From: Atriophallophorus winterbourni
Lineage: Eukaryota > Platyhelminthes > Trematoda > Plagiorchiida > Microphallidae
DNA length: 64,000 bases
Direction of reading: 5' to 3'
NCBI GenBank assembly: GCA_013407085.1
Contig: JACCGJ010000189.1
Location: forward strand, 1-64,000
Shown: in pieces, positions 40,777 through 55,700 of the stretch
Position numbering within the stretch: the stretch's first letter is position 1
Layout of the letters: every line of letters begins with the position of its first letter
Program-made: the position numbers and the translations under genes
Notes under the pieces: model-generated
Databases searched by the model: none
What the model was told of the DNA's origin: nothing
What the model saw: the letters and a program-made list of their open reading frames with translations, nothing else

Positions 40777-43700
40777 CTAGAAAATGACGCAAGATTTCGC
40801 GAATTTTGAAGCTAGCGTATGATTTTATGGTAATGTGGCATGAATCCCTCAAAATAATGAAATTCTGTGTCGTAGATACAAAGATAACGAATTATTCAAA
40901 CAATAGACTGGTTTTGATCGCAGTAATCCTTTACCGGTTTTGAAACTTAGCGCTATAGATTACTTGTAGCCTCGATTACAGGTGTATCAAATACTATAAT
41001 TCACGCTTGTTGAAATGCGGTCGCATTTTTGTTAGTCTGACACTTCTCGTCATATCTCTCCTCGGATTTATACAATTCCAAGAATTGTATTACTTTCGAC
41101 CATAGCTATCAGAATTCATACGTATTGATCTTGTCAGCCGTTCAACAGCAAAGTTACCGTTTCGCCTTAAATATCTCAGTTTGCTCACGCGCGTAAACTG
41201 CTAACTAACTGTTCTATAATTGCAAAATCGCATCAAGCTACGCAGTTTTCTATCTTGTGTGGTTACCGTGTTATTGTGGATTATTCGCTAAATGACGAAA
41301 TCACCAATGTATTCACGAATTCAAGCGCAACTCTATCTACCAGTCGACCAAGTGCTCATCGCTCAACCGACCGGCCCAATTCAGGCTACTAACATGTGTA
41401 ACCGCGTCACGGGATCCAACACCGGCGAAAGAATCAATCGATCAAGCTGTGACTGTGCGGAGTTTGTCCCGACACCGACATGGAACCAAGTTGACCTCTG
41501 CGCTAACTGCCTGGACCCGGTAAGCAGTGATAGTGCTTCTGTTAAATGTACTTTTGGCGATTTACATCTGCACGTGACCTGTGTACTTTGATTGATTAGT
41601 GTGTAAGGCATGAGAACGATAATAACTATCCATCTGTTAACCAAAATATTCATTTGTATGCATTTCCATCACACACACCCCACGACCGATTTCGTGCTGT
41701 TTGCACTCATCAGGTAGAGACAGTAATATCAGGATCCGCATGCGCTTGAAACAGTGGAGGAATGGTAAACAAGTAGCGCTTGTATGCCACTGTTGGATAA
41801 GGCTGGTACGACCAACCTGTTCAAAGCATGTGTCCAAACACATGTTAAATGGGGTTAAACCCATAACCATGAAACAAAATATTCATTTGCATGCATTTCA
41901 ATCACACACCCCAAGACCGGTTTTGTGCTGTTTTCACTCATCAGGTAGGGACAGTAAGATCAGGATCAGCATGCGCTTGAAACAGTGGAGGAATGGTAAA
42001 CGAGTAGCGCTTGTAGGCCTGTATGTATAAAAATAAAAGCCATGCCACATAATGATACCGTGGAATTTACGCTGGAGTACTATGTAGAATGTTCAATTTT
42101 TAATATAATTATTTTGTTGTTAGAAAACACGCTTGATGCGATAATGTGGAAGTATGAAATACATTAGCTATGAGTGCTAATTACGAGTTTTTGCATGATA
42201 TTCTGAACACCACACTAGGGGGTAACACAAGAACAAGAATCGCCGAAAAGACCGACTTCGACAATCGGGTTTCAAGATGACTGCACCAATACGATGCGAG
42301 CGACAATATCCTCCAAGAGGAGATGGGAAATGTCAACCACTATCGATTGATATGCAAATCATCAGGGCTGGTGTGTTTGAACCGGTTGTCACGAAATCGA
42401 TTAACAAATCACATCAAAGCGATAACCGGGACAGACATGTTGAGGTCAATGTTGCGGCCACATAAGATCTCCGTACATTTGGTTCTTTGTCATTTACGCA
42501 ATAAACGCGTTTCACCAATTGGCTTTCTTTTGTGTTTTGGGATTTGTGGGTGAACGCAACTAGCATTGGAATGGCTGATCTCGAGGATTAATTGGGGCAC
42601 AATCATCTACTGGCTGTGAAACGTGTGGGTGCCCTGATCAATGTTCAATCGAGTATCCTGAAGCCTGTCAATACAACGTAATCGACTTTAGAACACAAAA
42701 CGCCTTTTGGCCCTTACCAACGTGATGTGATCACATTTGGTGATTTCACTACGTACATTACGATGCGTTAACAGAGTATTTCTGAGAGCAATGGGTAATC
42801 GCTAAATTTCAAATAAGGCCGATGTTGCGCATGGCTGGAATGCGTATTCAAATTGTCTTAGCACAGGTACTGGCGACTCTCAGTACTGTTCGTACTTCGC
42901 AAAACTACAAAATATCATCTGAAATTGAATACTGGTCACAATGCGTTCATATAATATCAAACTGCTTACTACGAGGCCCTATTTGTATCTGTATACCTTC
43001 GCATCATGATTAAGTGACCTTTTGCTAGGAACGACAGAGTTGATTTTGTGCTGCATGTAATCTTTTTGACACGGTCCAACCGCGAGAGCTAGCAGAGCTC
43101 AACTTGCAGACAGAGCCATTCCTTATGAGAGTATCAATTACAATCCAAAAAGCATTCAAATTACTAACGGACACTTACACTCCTGACCAATTTAGTACCC
43201 AAACTTTGCGGTATAATTTTTTCATCTCCAACCGCGTCGGCACATGATTCAATGAACCCCTTGCATCGGCCGTATTCGATGTTGTGTCCAGAGCATCTGT
43301 TCGGGATGGGACATCTCCGATGTCTGGTGCGTCGTCCGAGTCCGCATGAAACTGAGCATTCGGACCAAGGACTCCATCCAGACCAGAACAAGGCCGGGGG
43401 AGGGCGTTCACAGCGCGCTCCACTGTAGCCGAATCGACAGCTACAGCTGTAATCAGACCCAGAATAAGTTGGATTTCGTTGAAAGATGGTAAACAGTGCA
43501 AATACGAGAAAACGTTCACAAAGGTAAGCAACAAATCTACGCATGAAATCTCGATAGACAAAGCTCAGGCAAATAGGCACTCCAATGAAAATTTTGTAAT
43601 TCAAAAATTGCTTGTGACGGTTTTGACAGTAAGACACTGGCATTAGCATTGTAACTATGTTTTAAGGAGTATTCATTTATGCGCGATAATCAAAGTTTAT

Positions 43701-46700
43701 TTTATGAAAAATTTAACTAGAGGAATTAGATCGCCATATTTACAGCATATTGAAAGCAAATGTACAGTCATCTAGTTGACTAAACCTGTTTAAAAACCAT
43801 AAAGCGTTTCTGAAGATCTAACGAATCATGAATACATACTGATGGCCATTCGTGATTTCATTCATTAAGGAAAGCATTCGAATTCGCACTGCGAATTCAC
43901 CATCGTGCAACGAAACGTTTTTCGGTGTGTCATTCATGCGAGTATTAAACGCGATGGTTTGTGGTAGAGACATCCTTCGTTATGGTTTCGACCGAATCTT
44001 TTGAAATATTGAACAAATTGACCCAGACGATCCACAATTAATGCACCGGACTAAACTTTCGCTCTTATGTGTGAACATCAACAGTACCTATACAGCGCTT
44101 CGGGTGGGACTCGAACCCCCCATTGTATTCCCACGCCCAAGTTTGGGCTACCGTCCACCTTTTGGCAGATTGCGACGAATTATGGGGGAACTTACCTTAC
44201 GTTACGAAGTATTTCTTTCACCAAACCATCCAGTAAAACGGTATTTTACGTGAAGGTAGACACTAAATACTAGACGCACAATTACACGCTTGTAATAATA
44301 ATAAGGTATTTTCTTTCAATCCGTGTCTTTTTTCAGGGAAAAATTACCCTGTACACTCAACTAGCTTTCGTAATTTTAAAACTAAATTTGACGAGCTGTC
44401 ATCCAGTCATCCGTTTTCAGTATGTAATCTATTCTCTCAACGCCTCATTTTGCTGCACTCACATTTTGATTTTCACAATTCCATGGAAAGTTTGTTGCTT
44501 TTTACACCATCAAATACCTTAAATCATCTTTAATTCAAACTTAGGATTCAAGTATTCAAGGATTTATGGTTAAAAAGTTAATACTTTACAACACCACATG
44601 TCGTATCCTCCTTTGTGTAAATTCGCATAGACCCAGACGTCGCAATCTTTTGGTGTACTGAACATTGCGAAGACCCATCACTAACTTTGCTGCTCTATGA
44701 TAGATTTTATCGAAGAGAGCAATATCTTTTCGCAACCAAGGAGCCCAGACCTCTACCGCATACTAAATCGTAGGGCGAAGGTAGACATTCATTATCCTTG
44801 GTAAGGTTACCACAGAGAATCTTCCAAATATTATTCGAAAGATACCCAACAATCTGTTTGCCCGTCGATATATATTCTGGCAGTGCTCTGTGCTCTTCAG
44901 GTTCCCGCTAATCCACACTCCAAGATCTTTTTCCAACGAGTTCCATGCTAGGTTTTCAGTTCCTAATCGATATGTCCAAGGAACATTCTTGCCAAGATGG
45001 AGCATCATACATTTCTGTGTGTTGAATGACATGTCATTCATGGCCGCCCAATTCGACACGCTGTCCAAATCCATTTGCAGTTTCTCACAATCCTCTGCAG
45101 AACTTATTGGCGTCCAAATTTTCATGTCATCCGCGAACAGGACCATTTTGGACGATATGAGGGGGGGGGTAAATCATTTATGTACAGCAGAAAGAGGAGC
45201 GGGCCTAGCACAGATCCTTGTGGGACTCCACTGGTGGTTTTGAACGTTTGGGATAGCACTCCGTTAACTTTAACTTGGGCGTCGCGATCTGACAGATAGT
45301 CGCACAACCATGAGAGGAGTGGATCACATATTCCTAAACGCATCAGTTTTTGAAGAAGCAAATGATGATTGACTCTGTCAAAAGCTTTTGAAATGCCTAG
45401 GTAACAGACGTGGATGCAAGAACTTCTATCCAACTCCTTTGTCCAGTCGTCTAACGCTATGAGAAGATTCGTTAGACACGAGCGATGAGATCGAAATCCA
45501 TGCTGCGCTGGCCAAAACAAATTCTGCGATTCAAAGTGTGCAACCATTCTTTTCGAGACAATACGTTCCATGAGCTTAGCAATAACAGGTAAAAGTGTGA
45601 CGGGACGATAATTTGCAGCGTCAGATCGGCAACCGCCGGTACAACTCCCTTGAGCAGCGAATAGTTAAAGAGGCTGGAGAGTGGTTCACAAAGCTGACGG
45701 TGACAGAACCTGAGCACATTCGGGTGATGCCATCCGCTCCTGGGGATTTTCTTACATTTAGTTTGAGTAAATGACTTGCAAAAATCATTGGATTTATCGA
45801 AATATCGCACAATGTTTCGATTCCTGGTTCGATTGAATACTCAAAACGTCCCACTGAAACCTTTGGCACGAACACTTTAGAGTAGTAAATTGCTAGAGCA
45901 TTTGCGGTTTCTAATGCTGTTTCAGTGAGTTTTTCACCATTTTGGATGGGAAAAATACCTGGTTTGACTTTCGCTTTCGCGTTCATGATTTTGTATAGTA
46001 ACTTAGCCAGTGCAAAATGAGTGCGGCAACTGTTTTTATCGAGTTTCTGTTTAATAAATAAATGGTGACCAGTTTGTAACACCTAGTGACGCATCACCAA
46101 TCAGGAAATTCTCCACGATAGCTTAATGTAAGCGGCAATGATACATTTTTGATTACATTAGATATTACAATTGAATCATTTGCTAAGAACTTTTGGTTGG
46201 AAGTGTTTAAAGAGTAATGATGACGACGATTTTAGTAAAGTTTTGTGGAAAGAATTTTGCCGTCATGTAGAAATAGTGTAAGTTGTTGTAGATTACGTGA
46301 ATTCTCGACAAGCATATCAATACGGATGACCATGATGGTAAATAGAGTGATGCTGCTAAAAACGTGGAAGATGATCAAGATGAGAAAATCGTTGCGTTGG
46401 AAGCAGAAGCCTCGGTATATTTATGATACATGATAGTGTCGTCAACGTCTGCTTTATATTAACTATATCCCAGCTCAAATCGCGAGCCAAATAACGGAAC
46501 AAGTGAGTGGTAAGCCGCAACTAGAAAAAAATGGGCACGCACGCATAACCGTATGGCTCGTCTCGCAGGTCTAGTTCACTCTCCACTGGGGGGTCTTTGT
46601 CCAGACATATTCCTCCGTTCATGCATGGATTGACCACTTCGTTACATTCGTTTATATTGACACAGCGTGGGTTAGCATGGCTCTCTATTCGCATGCCTCG

Positions 46701-49700
46701 TGGGCAAGCGCAAATGTATCCTTTCAATCGATTGTTTGGGTCACGATAGCACTGATGGGGTCCGCAAAGCTTGTACGCGAGCTTGCAGGGGTCCCTGGGT
46801 TCCTGATTGAAATAAAGAAATTGTGCCTCACGGAGAAGTATCGGAAATTAAATGTTCTAACACTGTCACTTCAAGATCTCGTACTTCAGGTAACGATAAT
46901 TTTTTATTTGGATTGCGGGTATTCGATTCTTTGGACATCGGAAATTAACACTTTAGAGAACCTAATCAACTAAAGGTTTGTATACGACTTGTCAATTTTA
47001 TTTTTTGCATCACTTCTATGTATAAATGTTTCCTTAGATAATTCATAACATTCCTATCAAACCGTCAATAAAATGCGTAGCCTGAAACCTAGCGAATTCG
47101 CGGTAGAATAAACGCCAGTTTTTACATGCGTCCGTTTTGCTAAGCAAAAATTAATCTGACGTTTAGACGCCTAGAATAACTGGACAGTCGCAATAGCCAT
47201 CATACAGAGCGAAGGTCATGCGTTGAGTGGGGTGGTGACTAACCTCTCGAGTGAAGCAGGTCATCTACAGAAATTAAATTGTAGGAGTAGAAGGAACCAA
47301 GACGAACCATTGTACGTCTTGAAATCTCATTTCATTCGCGATTGTAACTGAGGTTTATTATGTAAAACCACGTTGTCTCAGATGTTCGAAAGCGTTTGAC
47401 CGGGTCGAACAATCGTTTTTGATCAGATAACGGAACGTGTTGACAGTGGAAGCCAGTAAGTTCGAATGAAACTAATTACATCTGTAACCCGCACAGTGAG
47501 GATCCTAGCAATGCCTTTATCGCTAGGTGGATCAGTCATTGGAAGGGTTCCGCGTGAAGTTCTGTTCTGCCCTCCCTTGTTTCCAATCTACAAGCATGTC
47601 TCCACTAAACAAAAACAAAGTTTTGTTGGCTGAGTAGATGAAAATATAGAGCCAAATCTCCTCTCTATTTAATTATGCTTTCTGTTGAAGGCACTGTGTG
47701 TCTGCGTTAGATACAAACATTGTCCTATTACTTCCAACCATTCAAGATTTAGATTGTCGTGCAAACTTGGACTTCCGAATTCGGGCGGGACAACGGATAA
47801 CATGAACCCGAAAATCAATATTTGCATAAGTTAATAAAGCTCTGTACAACGTGACACCGTGTGCCGCGTCCTAAATTGAATATTTTCATTTTTTAATGGA
47901 AGAAATTTATTTAATGATGAACACATGCATGCTCACACAATTGAAATAAAAAGGCTGAAGTGAATTTAATCATAAATCAACCGATTTTCCCACATTATAC
48001 GCTGAACGTACAGGTTCGCCAACGCTGCGTGTCCGTTTATGCAGTTGTCTTATCGTCAACAAGTTGACGATTTAATTAATTATTTATTTATGTGCAAACT
48101 CACACATGTTTTCATAAAATATAATCCAAAGTATTTGACTTGCTGACAGAAGAAAGGTTCAATATCGTATTCCAAAAGATATACCCTATGGTGAGTTGCA
48201 ACTAGGAAGTCGACCATTGGGCAGACCGCACTTGCGGAACAAAGACGTTTGCAAAAGAGATATGAATGCTCTTGCCCTTGACCACACGTGTTAGGAGGAA
48301 CTCGCTCTTGACCGCTCACTTTGTGTAAAGCGTCGTCTGCTGGTTTAGGAGGAGCTGATACAACTCTTGGCGGCCGAACGCAGTTAACGCCGCCGGTGTG
48401 CAACTGACGCCTTTCGACCGAGTACTGACTGTCCATGTGAGTGTTGCCGGTGAGATTGTTCCTCCGGAATCACACTGTTAATCATTCGAAATGATGCTGA
48501 GCATGAAACAATTATGGCTAAACTGTTTAACTATGCTCACTTATTCATTCATGTAATAGTTGCGTTAACGACACCCATGGTCTATTAGCTTATATCTATC
48601 AACCATTATTGGTTCATCAGCCCCATATTAGATATCATTCATTCTCATTCTCATTCATACTCTTCATTAAGTGTATTGCATTTTCCAGAATGAAACCAGT
48701 TTGTATTATATAGGTCAGATAATGATCATCAAATATAAATCATTTTTCACAGATGGGTCGAGGAAACACACTTACTTCACACATTGGCCCTCCCCATGCT
48801 GGTGGGCAAATGCATTTGTACGGCAGTCCCTCGTGGGTCCGCTCACTAGGGCGCAACGGTTCGCACCTACCGTTGTTATGACAACTGCAAAACGTCGAAA
48901 CGATGATACGGTTTCCGGGTGTAGATGTTTGTACGAACTATATAAATGATTGCATATTCCACACTTATTAAGCCGCCGTTCGTGATTTCAAAGTTTAAGG
49001 TATGCGGATCATGATCCTACTATTTCTACCTGATGAGTGCAACCGGCACGAAACCGTTTGAGGTTTGTGTGTGTGATGCATGCGCATGCGAATGAAGATT
49101 TTTGTTCACTGATCTGTATGTGCTCGGATGGCTCTCAAGACTCTGTCCTAAACATCCACACTGATGTAAGAGGTATGCCTCATTAGATGGAAACCAGATT
49201 ACAGCAAAGGTGAAACTTTCGCAGTTCGAGTTAGTATTTCACTGAACACGGAGACAATCAACGGTCAATCCCTACAACACGTACACTTCCACTGACATTT
49301 GCTATTCCACATTCTCACCGGAACTGCCGTCGGTTCTTCTATTCGGTGCGCGTTTGTTTCTTATCAAACTCCCTACCGTCAGATGTTGTCCAATCATCTA
49401 GTGAAACGATTTTCATGAACAAATCGGATATATTTGTAAGCGGTAATTCCAACCTATATCCCTTTTATATGTCACGGCATTTATCGTGACGAATATTTTC
49501 CATCATATCGAGACAATACATGACATTTTCTCTAACTACAACATGTGTGGTTCTTTCCAACGCCTCAACTTTTTATATATATTTTATTATACGAATATCC
49601 TATGGTGTTGCACAGCTACAAGCTTTTTATACCATAAATTCTTGAATCCTGAATTTTGAATCTTATGTTTTTTTTAATAAAGTTCATGACTAATTGCATG

Positions 49701-52700
49701 AATCTCAGTCCCAATATGTCAAATTAGAAATGAATTTAGAAACGCAGGTCGGAAGCACACGATAGCTTTCGTTGAACTTGTCAATTGTTATGCTTGCGCT
49801 TCAGTGAGCTTACATACTAACCTCAATCCGACTCCGTGTTATACTCATCTTGTTATCAAATGTGAGTAAAATGCATTCAATGGACCAATGGATCAATGGA
49901 CAAGTTTTATAAGTAAAACATTGTTACATTTTGCAAAAATGTTCAAGCGTCATATAACGAATATTACCATTCATTAGTCGTTTGAAAATACTTTGAGCTC
50001 TTGAGTAGGAATCATTTTGAATTTCTCTATTTGTGCATCGTGATTTTCAAGGCTCACTAAACAGTAATGTCATTACTGAACTTAATCTCACTGTTTCCGT
50101 CTGATGAAGGCAAACCGCCAAAAACCGGTTTTGGTGTGTACAAGCTACAAGCTTTTTATACCATAAAATCTTGAAGCTTGAACAAACACTGCGTTTATTA
50201 CAGCATCACGTGTTCTCAATTTTCTAAAACAGGTATTTGGAACATGTTTGCCCAAGATAATCTTACGTATCATGAATCCATACCTGAGACCAGTCATGGA
50301 ATGCGCTATGCTTTCCTCGTCTGTGTGGCTCAATAAAGATGTAGAACTTATGCAGCGCATTCATCACCACGCGACAAAACCAGTTCTAAGCATCCGAAAC
50401 AAGCCTTACTACAGAAGGTTATCTCACCTGAATTCGTTCGACAATTCCTATCGATGAATCATAGGAGACCTGATCATACTTTATTAAATAGTTCAGCCGT
50501 CAAGACCTCCCTTACAAGGACTCTTCACTCGAAGTAATACGCGGGACTATTGGACCCATGAATATACGCTTGTGGTGCCCATGTCTGTTTTACTTGAAAG
50601 GGTTTAATTTTTACCGCTACATGTTAAACTAACTGGCAAGCGTTTTAATCGAAATTTGACGATTTTTTTTAATTGTGTGTTTACCCTACTACTTATTAAC
50701 TACTGTGTACTCATCGGCCATTTTAATTTTTAATTTTCACATCATCCTATGGTTTAACGTTAACTAATGCTTTTTGGCACAACTTAAACCGATCGAATTA
50801 CTATTACTTTAAAAAATGGAAACAGCATCAATACACCTGTGATAATGTGTACGGTCACTTATCGCTCCTAACATTAATCTTCAGTCACTTAATCCCCGGG
50901 GAAGGTATTAAGATAAGAACTTATTGAATGTGTGCATGACTACATGAAGACCTCAAAAAGTGGCTAATCTCGCAGATACTCAACAAACGGTACAATAACG
51001 AATGTCACTTTTTGGGAGCGAAGCGAACGTGCGAAGTGACATTTTCAAAGGGTCCTACTGCCCTTGCAATTTGCGACTAGTATCAAAGCCGAATATCCGA
51101 ATGCACTTTGCAACTTCTCTTCGCTTGAAATCCCAACAAAGTATTCGTTATTGTCTGTACTCAACAAGCAACAAAACAGTATAAGAATGAAAGACCCACC
51201 ATGCACCCTCCCTTCCCTCCCGAGCGACGCCATGTTTGATGTTCTAAATATATACAGCGGTTTCTTGCTGTATGTTTCTAAAGACCATAGTGACGAAGCA
51301 AGTTTTTTTATCTCCGTGATCGAAGCCTGGTTGGTGCACTGTCTCTTAGCAAGATGTGGTTTGCTGATGGGACGTTAAAGGTTGTACCTTTGCTTTTTCA
51401 CGAGTTATACACTATGAATTTTCAATATGTTGAAGGCGTCACACCACCAGCAATTTTCTGTCTTTTACAAAACAAAACAGCAATTACATATAATAAGCTG
51501 CTTTGTGTGTTGCGAGATATGGCGCCACATGCAGCACCAGATGTAATTTTAACTGACTTTAAAAGTGCAGCTATGAATGCATTTCGCTCAAACTTTCCAT
51601 CTGCCAGAGTAACTGGATGTTATTTTTATCTATGCCAAGCCATGCAACGAAAAATATGTGAACTAGGGATGAAAGCAGATTATGAGGCAGACGATTATTT
51701 ACGCCTCATGATTATATGCCTACCAGCGTTTGATTTTGTTCCGTTGAATGATGTAGTCGACACATTTGAGATTTTAGCCGAATCTATGCCTCAAAGAGAG
51801 AGGATGAATGAACTGTTATCCTATTTTGAACATACCTTTTTCGAGGTCGACGAATTAGAGGTAGAAGCGAAAACTTTGCACCAGCTATATTTCCACCTGA
51901 AAGCTGAAGACACATGAAGACGCAAATAGTTGTGTTGCTCGAACGAATAATGCTGTAGATGGCTGGCATAATGCATTACAGTCACTCTTTTCTTGCAAAC
52001 TTCCCACCATTTGGACATTTCTTAACGGTTTGCGAAAGGATTGCCGACGGCATACGGCCTCTGTTTTTAAAGCAAGTGCTGGGGTTCATATCAAACAGAA
52101 GAAGATGTATGCTGAGACATGCGCCAGGACATTTCGAGCAATTCAGCGATACTCAACTACGGGAAGATTGACCTTCTTAAAATCAATTGCATATCTCTCC
52201 TGCTAAATAAATTATTTGAACGTATTCTGCATTCTTCAGAATTTATCACAATGGGGATTAAGTGACTGAAGATTAATGAAGTGGGATGAAGTGACTTGGT
52301 GATTAAGTGTCTGATGATTAATTGTCAGACGATTAAGTGTCAGTAAACCTTGAAAAATATGTACGAATAATTATGCAAACCAAAGTTTCATCAAATATAT
52401 GTAGTAAGCTACTGAGGTAATCCTAGCATGCCCGGCTGCTCAGTGTTAAGAGAAAGGCGAAATCGTCAAAGATCATCGACATGCACTTACTCGAATGAAT
52501 GGCATTCAACCATCTCAGCGGTGCAACGCCTCGCGGTCACATTGAAATGGTAACCTTCTTTGCATTCACAACGATAGTCCCAATTGTAAACGCTGCCCAG
52601 CTTATGGCGTATGCGGCTATGAATTTGACTAGCGTTGTCCGGGTTCGGTACGGAGTAGCACACTCCGGTGCTGTGCTCATCGTTCTCGCATACGCCCGGT

Positions 52701-55700
52701 CGATAACATGGATTCGGGCAATGAAGGTCCACGTACTGTCGAATGGTGGGCAATAATCTGTAGTACCTCATTTCGATTTCAATAAAAGTTACTCATATAC
52801 TACTAAGCGGCGCCGTGGTGGTATAGCGGATATGTCTTTCAACTTTGATTCAGACAGTCCATGTTTCAGTCCCGCCCGGTTGCACATTTAGTATAACTGT
52901 GTTTAACTCATATCTCCCGCGCATCCGAAAGTGAAATACGTAATAATGATAGTTGTGAAATTATCTGGGATAGCATATCACCCTGTCACCTATGGCGCTT
53001 CGTACCAAAGAAGCCTGTCGGTAGGTCTGAAAGACCTGACAAGGAGTAAAACCACGACTGAGAAACCATTTGCAAAGTCACATGGATCCGAAATTACCCA
53101 ATACCACGGGAACGTCCTGGTGAGCCAACTGAACAAAATAAAGAGTGAACGCTGAACTCAAGTGACTGATGTTGATAACAAAACTGCTGCGACTAGCGGA
53201 TTGGTTCTCTGGATAAGCGCTCAAGGGTTCAAGTTGGGGTTTTGACTACTCTCTTCATAAACTGTAAGTGGTGTCCGAGTTGTTAAATGTTAAAAAAATG
53301 TTCAGCGTGCGCGCTTCATGGTGTTTGAAACCGCTAGAAATGCCTATGACACAGAAAAATAATTGTCCACATGTTGTTTCGAAGAGATATTAAGTTGAAC
53401 AGGTGATTAGTATTTTTAGTATTATGTTATCAGAAATGTCTAAAGAAAATCTTGGGCGGTAATTATTTGGTCCGGGGAGGTATTAGAAACAACGGCGCAT
53501 TGCTTCTGGCAGAAAATCTTTTTAGAAAATAGCAGAACGATTTCAGTGGTGAAATCTATGTATACAATTAGCTTGCACTGGTAGCGGATTGACTCGTGTT
53601 CACTTACAGACACAACAACCGCCAATTTACTCCGTGAAGAAGATTAACACTTACTTGCTTGCGCATACATTGACATAGATTCAAAAAGAAATACAGCAGT
53701 GTGAAGTAGCCTTGGTCGTAATACTTTCCGGTGGTGGTGAACAGTTGCCGGATGGAATGTTCGGAGTCTTTTCCTAGGTCCTCGTTCGTGAAGCCCCAAA
53801 TCAATTCGGCGTATGACGCTGTGGGTACGTCAGGAGAGCAATATCGACTGTATGGACAGAATAAAAAAGGTATGGATAGTTGGGAAAATATATTTATGTC
53901 GCGTTAACTGATCGATGCAACAGTGGTTGCGTCATTACTTGCATGACGTATTTTCAGTCCCATAGTACACAAATCTGAGCAAGAAGCCTGGAAACTAGAA
54001 TCAGTTTGCGGACGGAAGAATGTTTGCAACACGAGGCAAACAAGATCATTACCATCAAAATCCGCATGTCTTGAAACAATACCGAAATCGTATGCAAAGC
54101 TTTCATTTTGAACTGATGAGGTTTGAAGTTACACACAACTATATTGTAGTTCATAAGTTTAAACAAATTTGTATTCAACTTTTAATAATCTGTTCCACAA
54201 AGCAGCTAGCAGGTTTATTATTGGAGGTTCGTTGTGTAATAAGTTTCAGACTTTTTGCCATCAACTAAGATGGTATTAGTAGAAACTATTCTCACGATAC
54301 AAAATGGTCTTTATTTTTTTACTGCGTTTGTACAATAAATACCTGTTCCCGTGTTCGATGGTGTACAACCTTTGTGATTCATGTTCCACATGTTAAAAAC
54401 AACAGCAATGTAGTCAAGATGTATAAGTAATTGTTTATAATATAACATTGTGTGGTTAGATGCCATACCACGAGTAATTTCCGTGTATGGTGTGACCTCC
54501 CAATAGCAAGGATTGACGCGTGATGTCATTTAAATTTTGTATATTTCGCAATGACTATTCCTCCTGTCCGCTCACGGCCAGTTTAGGTACATTTATTCTC
54601 GGGCGCAGTATTCCGCTAGTCAATCAGAAGTAATGTTTTACAGTTTGAATGGAATACATAAATCGCAACAGTCGTACGACAAGCAGGAAGAAATGTATTG
54701 TACTAGATCGATAATGATAAAAACCCTTTCGTTATATAAGAAGTTACGTTGATATCATTTAGTTTATCAATGGAACGACCAGAAATCAATAAGCAATCTC
54801 GGCAAAACCTAATAAGGAACGTCTTTTTTATGGTACCTTTTTTCAATCAGACTTAGGAAACTTAATGCAAAGTCGACTGGCTGCCTGCAAAGCTGAAAGC
54901 AACTTGGATCTCCTTAGAAGAGTCCTAGGTTAGTTTGACCCCAATATTGTCTGCAAATTGATTTCAACCTACATCCGTCCTCATGTTGAATATGCTCTCC
55001 TGGCATGGGATCCTTGGTTGAAAAAAGATATTCAGCTATTGGAAACTCCACAGCACAGAGCGACAAAACTCGTCCTGCGACTATCTATTTATCCATATGA
55101 AATGAGACTTAAGATATTGAATTTGCATTCGGCTCAATACAAACGGAAACGAGGAGCACTAATATCCATTTGGACAGTGCTTAATCAAGCAAATCACCCT
55201 TGCAGTCGTTTGTTTCATCTTTCCCATAACACTCATCTGCGAGGTCACCAATCGAAACTTTACCAACATCATAGCAGGTTGAACTGCCGCAAATATGCAT
55301 TTTCCGTTCGCAATCTGCAATTGTGGAACAGTTTACCTACTCACGTGGTACAATCTGGAACCATTGACGTTTAAAAGAAATCACTAGATATCCACAAGGA
55401 CAAGTATGATTTTCAAGTTTGACAGTAATCTAACAATATTTTGATATTTTTTACCATCCGACCCGATGTACATTTTGTGGGTCTTGTAAAGCAAAGCTTT
55501 TAACCTGCTTATCATCTTTGAATAAATCTATGAATAAACATAATTCATATTTTAGAAAACGTTTTCATGAAATGTGATTCAAAAATCTTCCTATTACCCA
55601 CCCCTGTATATACATTGGCTGTTTGTAGTTATCAGATGGAGACAGTAATATTATGTTCAGTAAACCAAGGATGAGATACCGACCCGTGTACAAGCTGCGC

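Noticed and set aside
48595..48625. Minus-strand CTGATGA near 48610
   Set aside because: Lacks stem II and GAAA; a chance occurrence of the heptamer.
52301..52360. Short gattaagtgtc repeats taken at first for a CRISPR-like array
   Set aside because: Units are adjacent and irregular, without spacers, and sit at the end of a MULE in a eukaryotic intron.
54110..54140. CTGATGA motif at 54114
   Set aside because: No GAAA box or stem II follows, so it is not a hammerhead.
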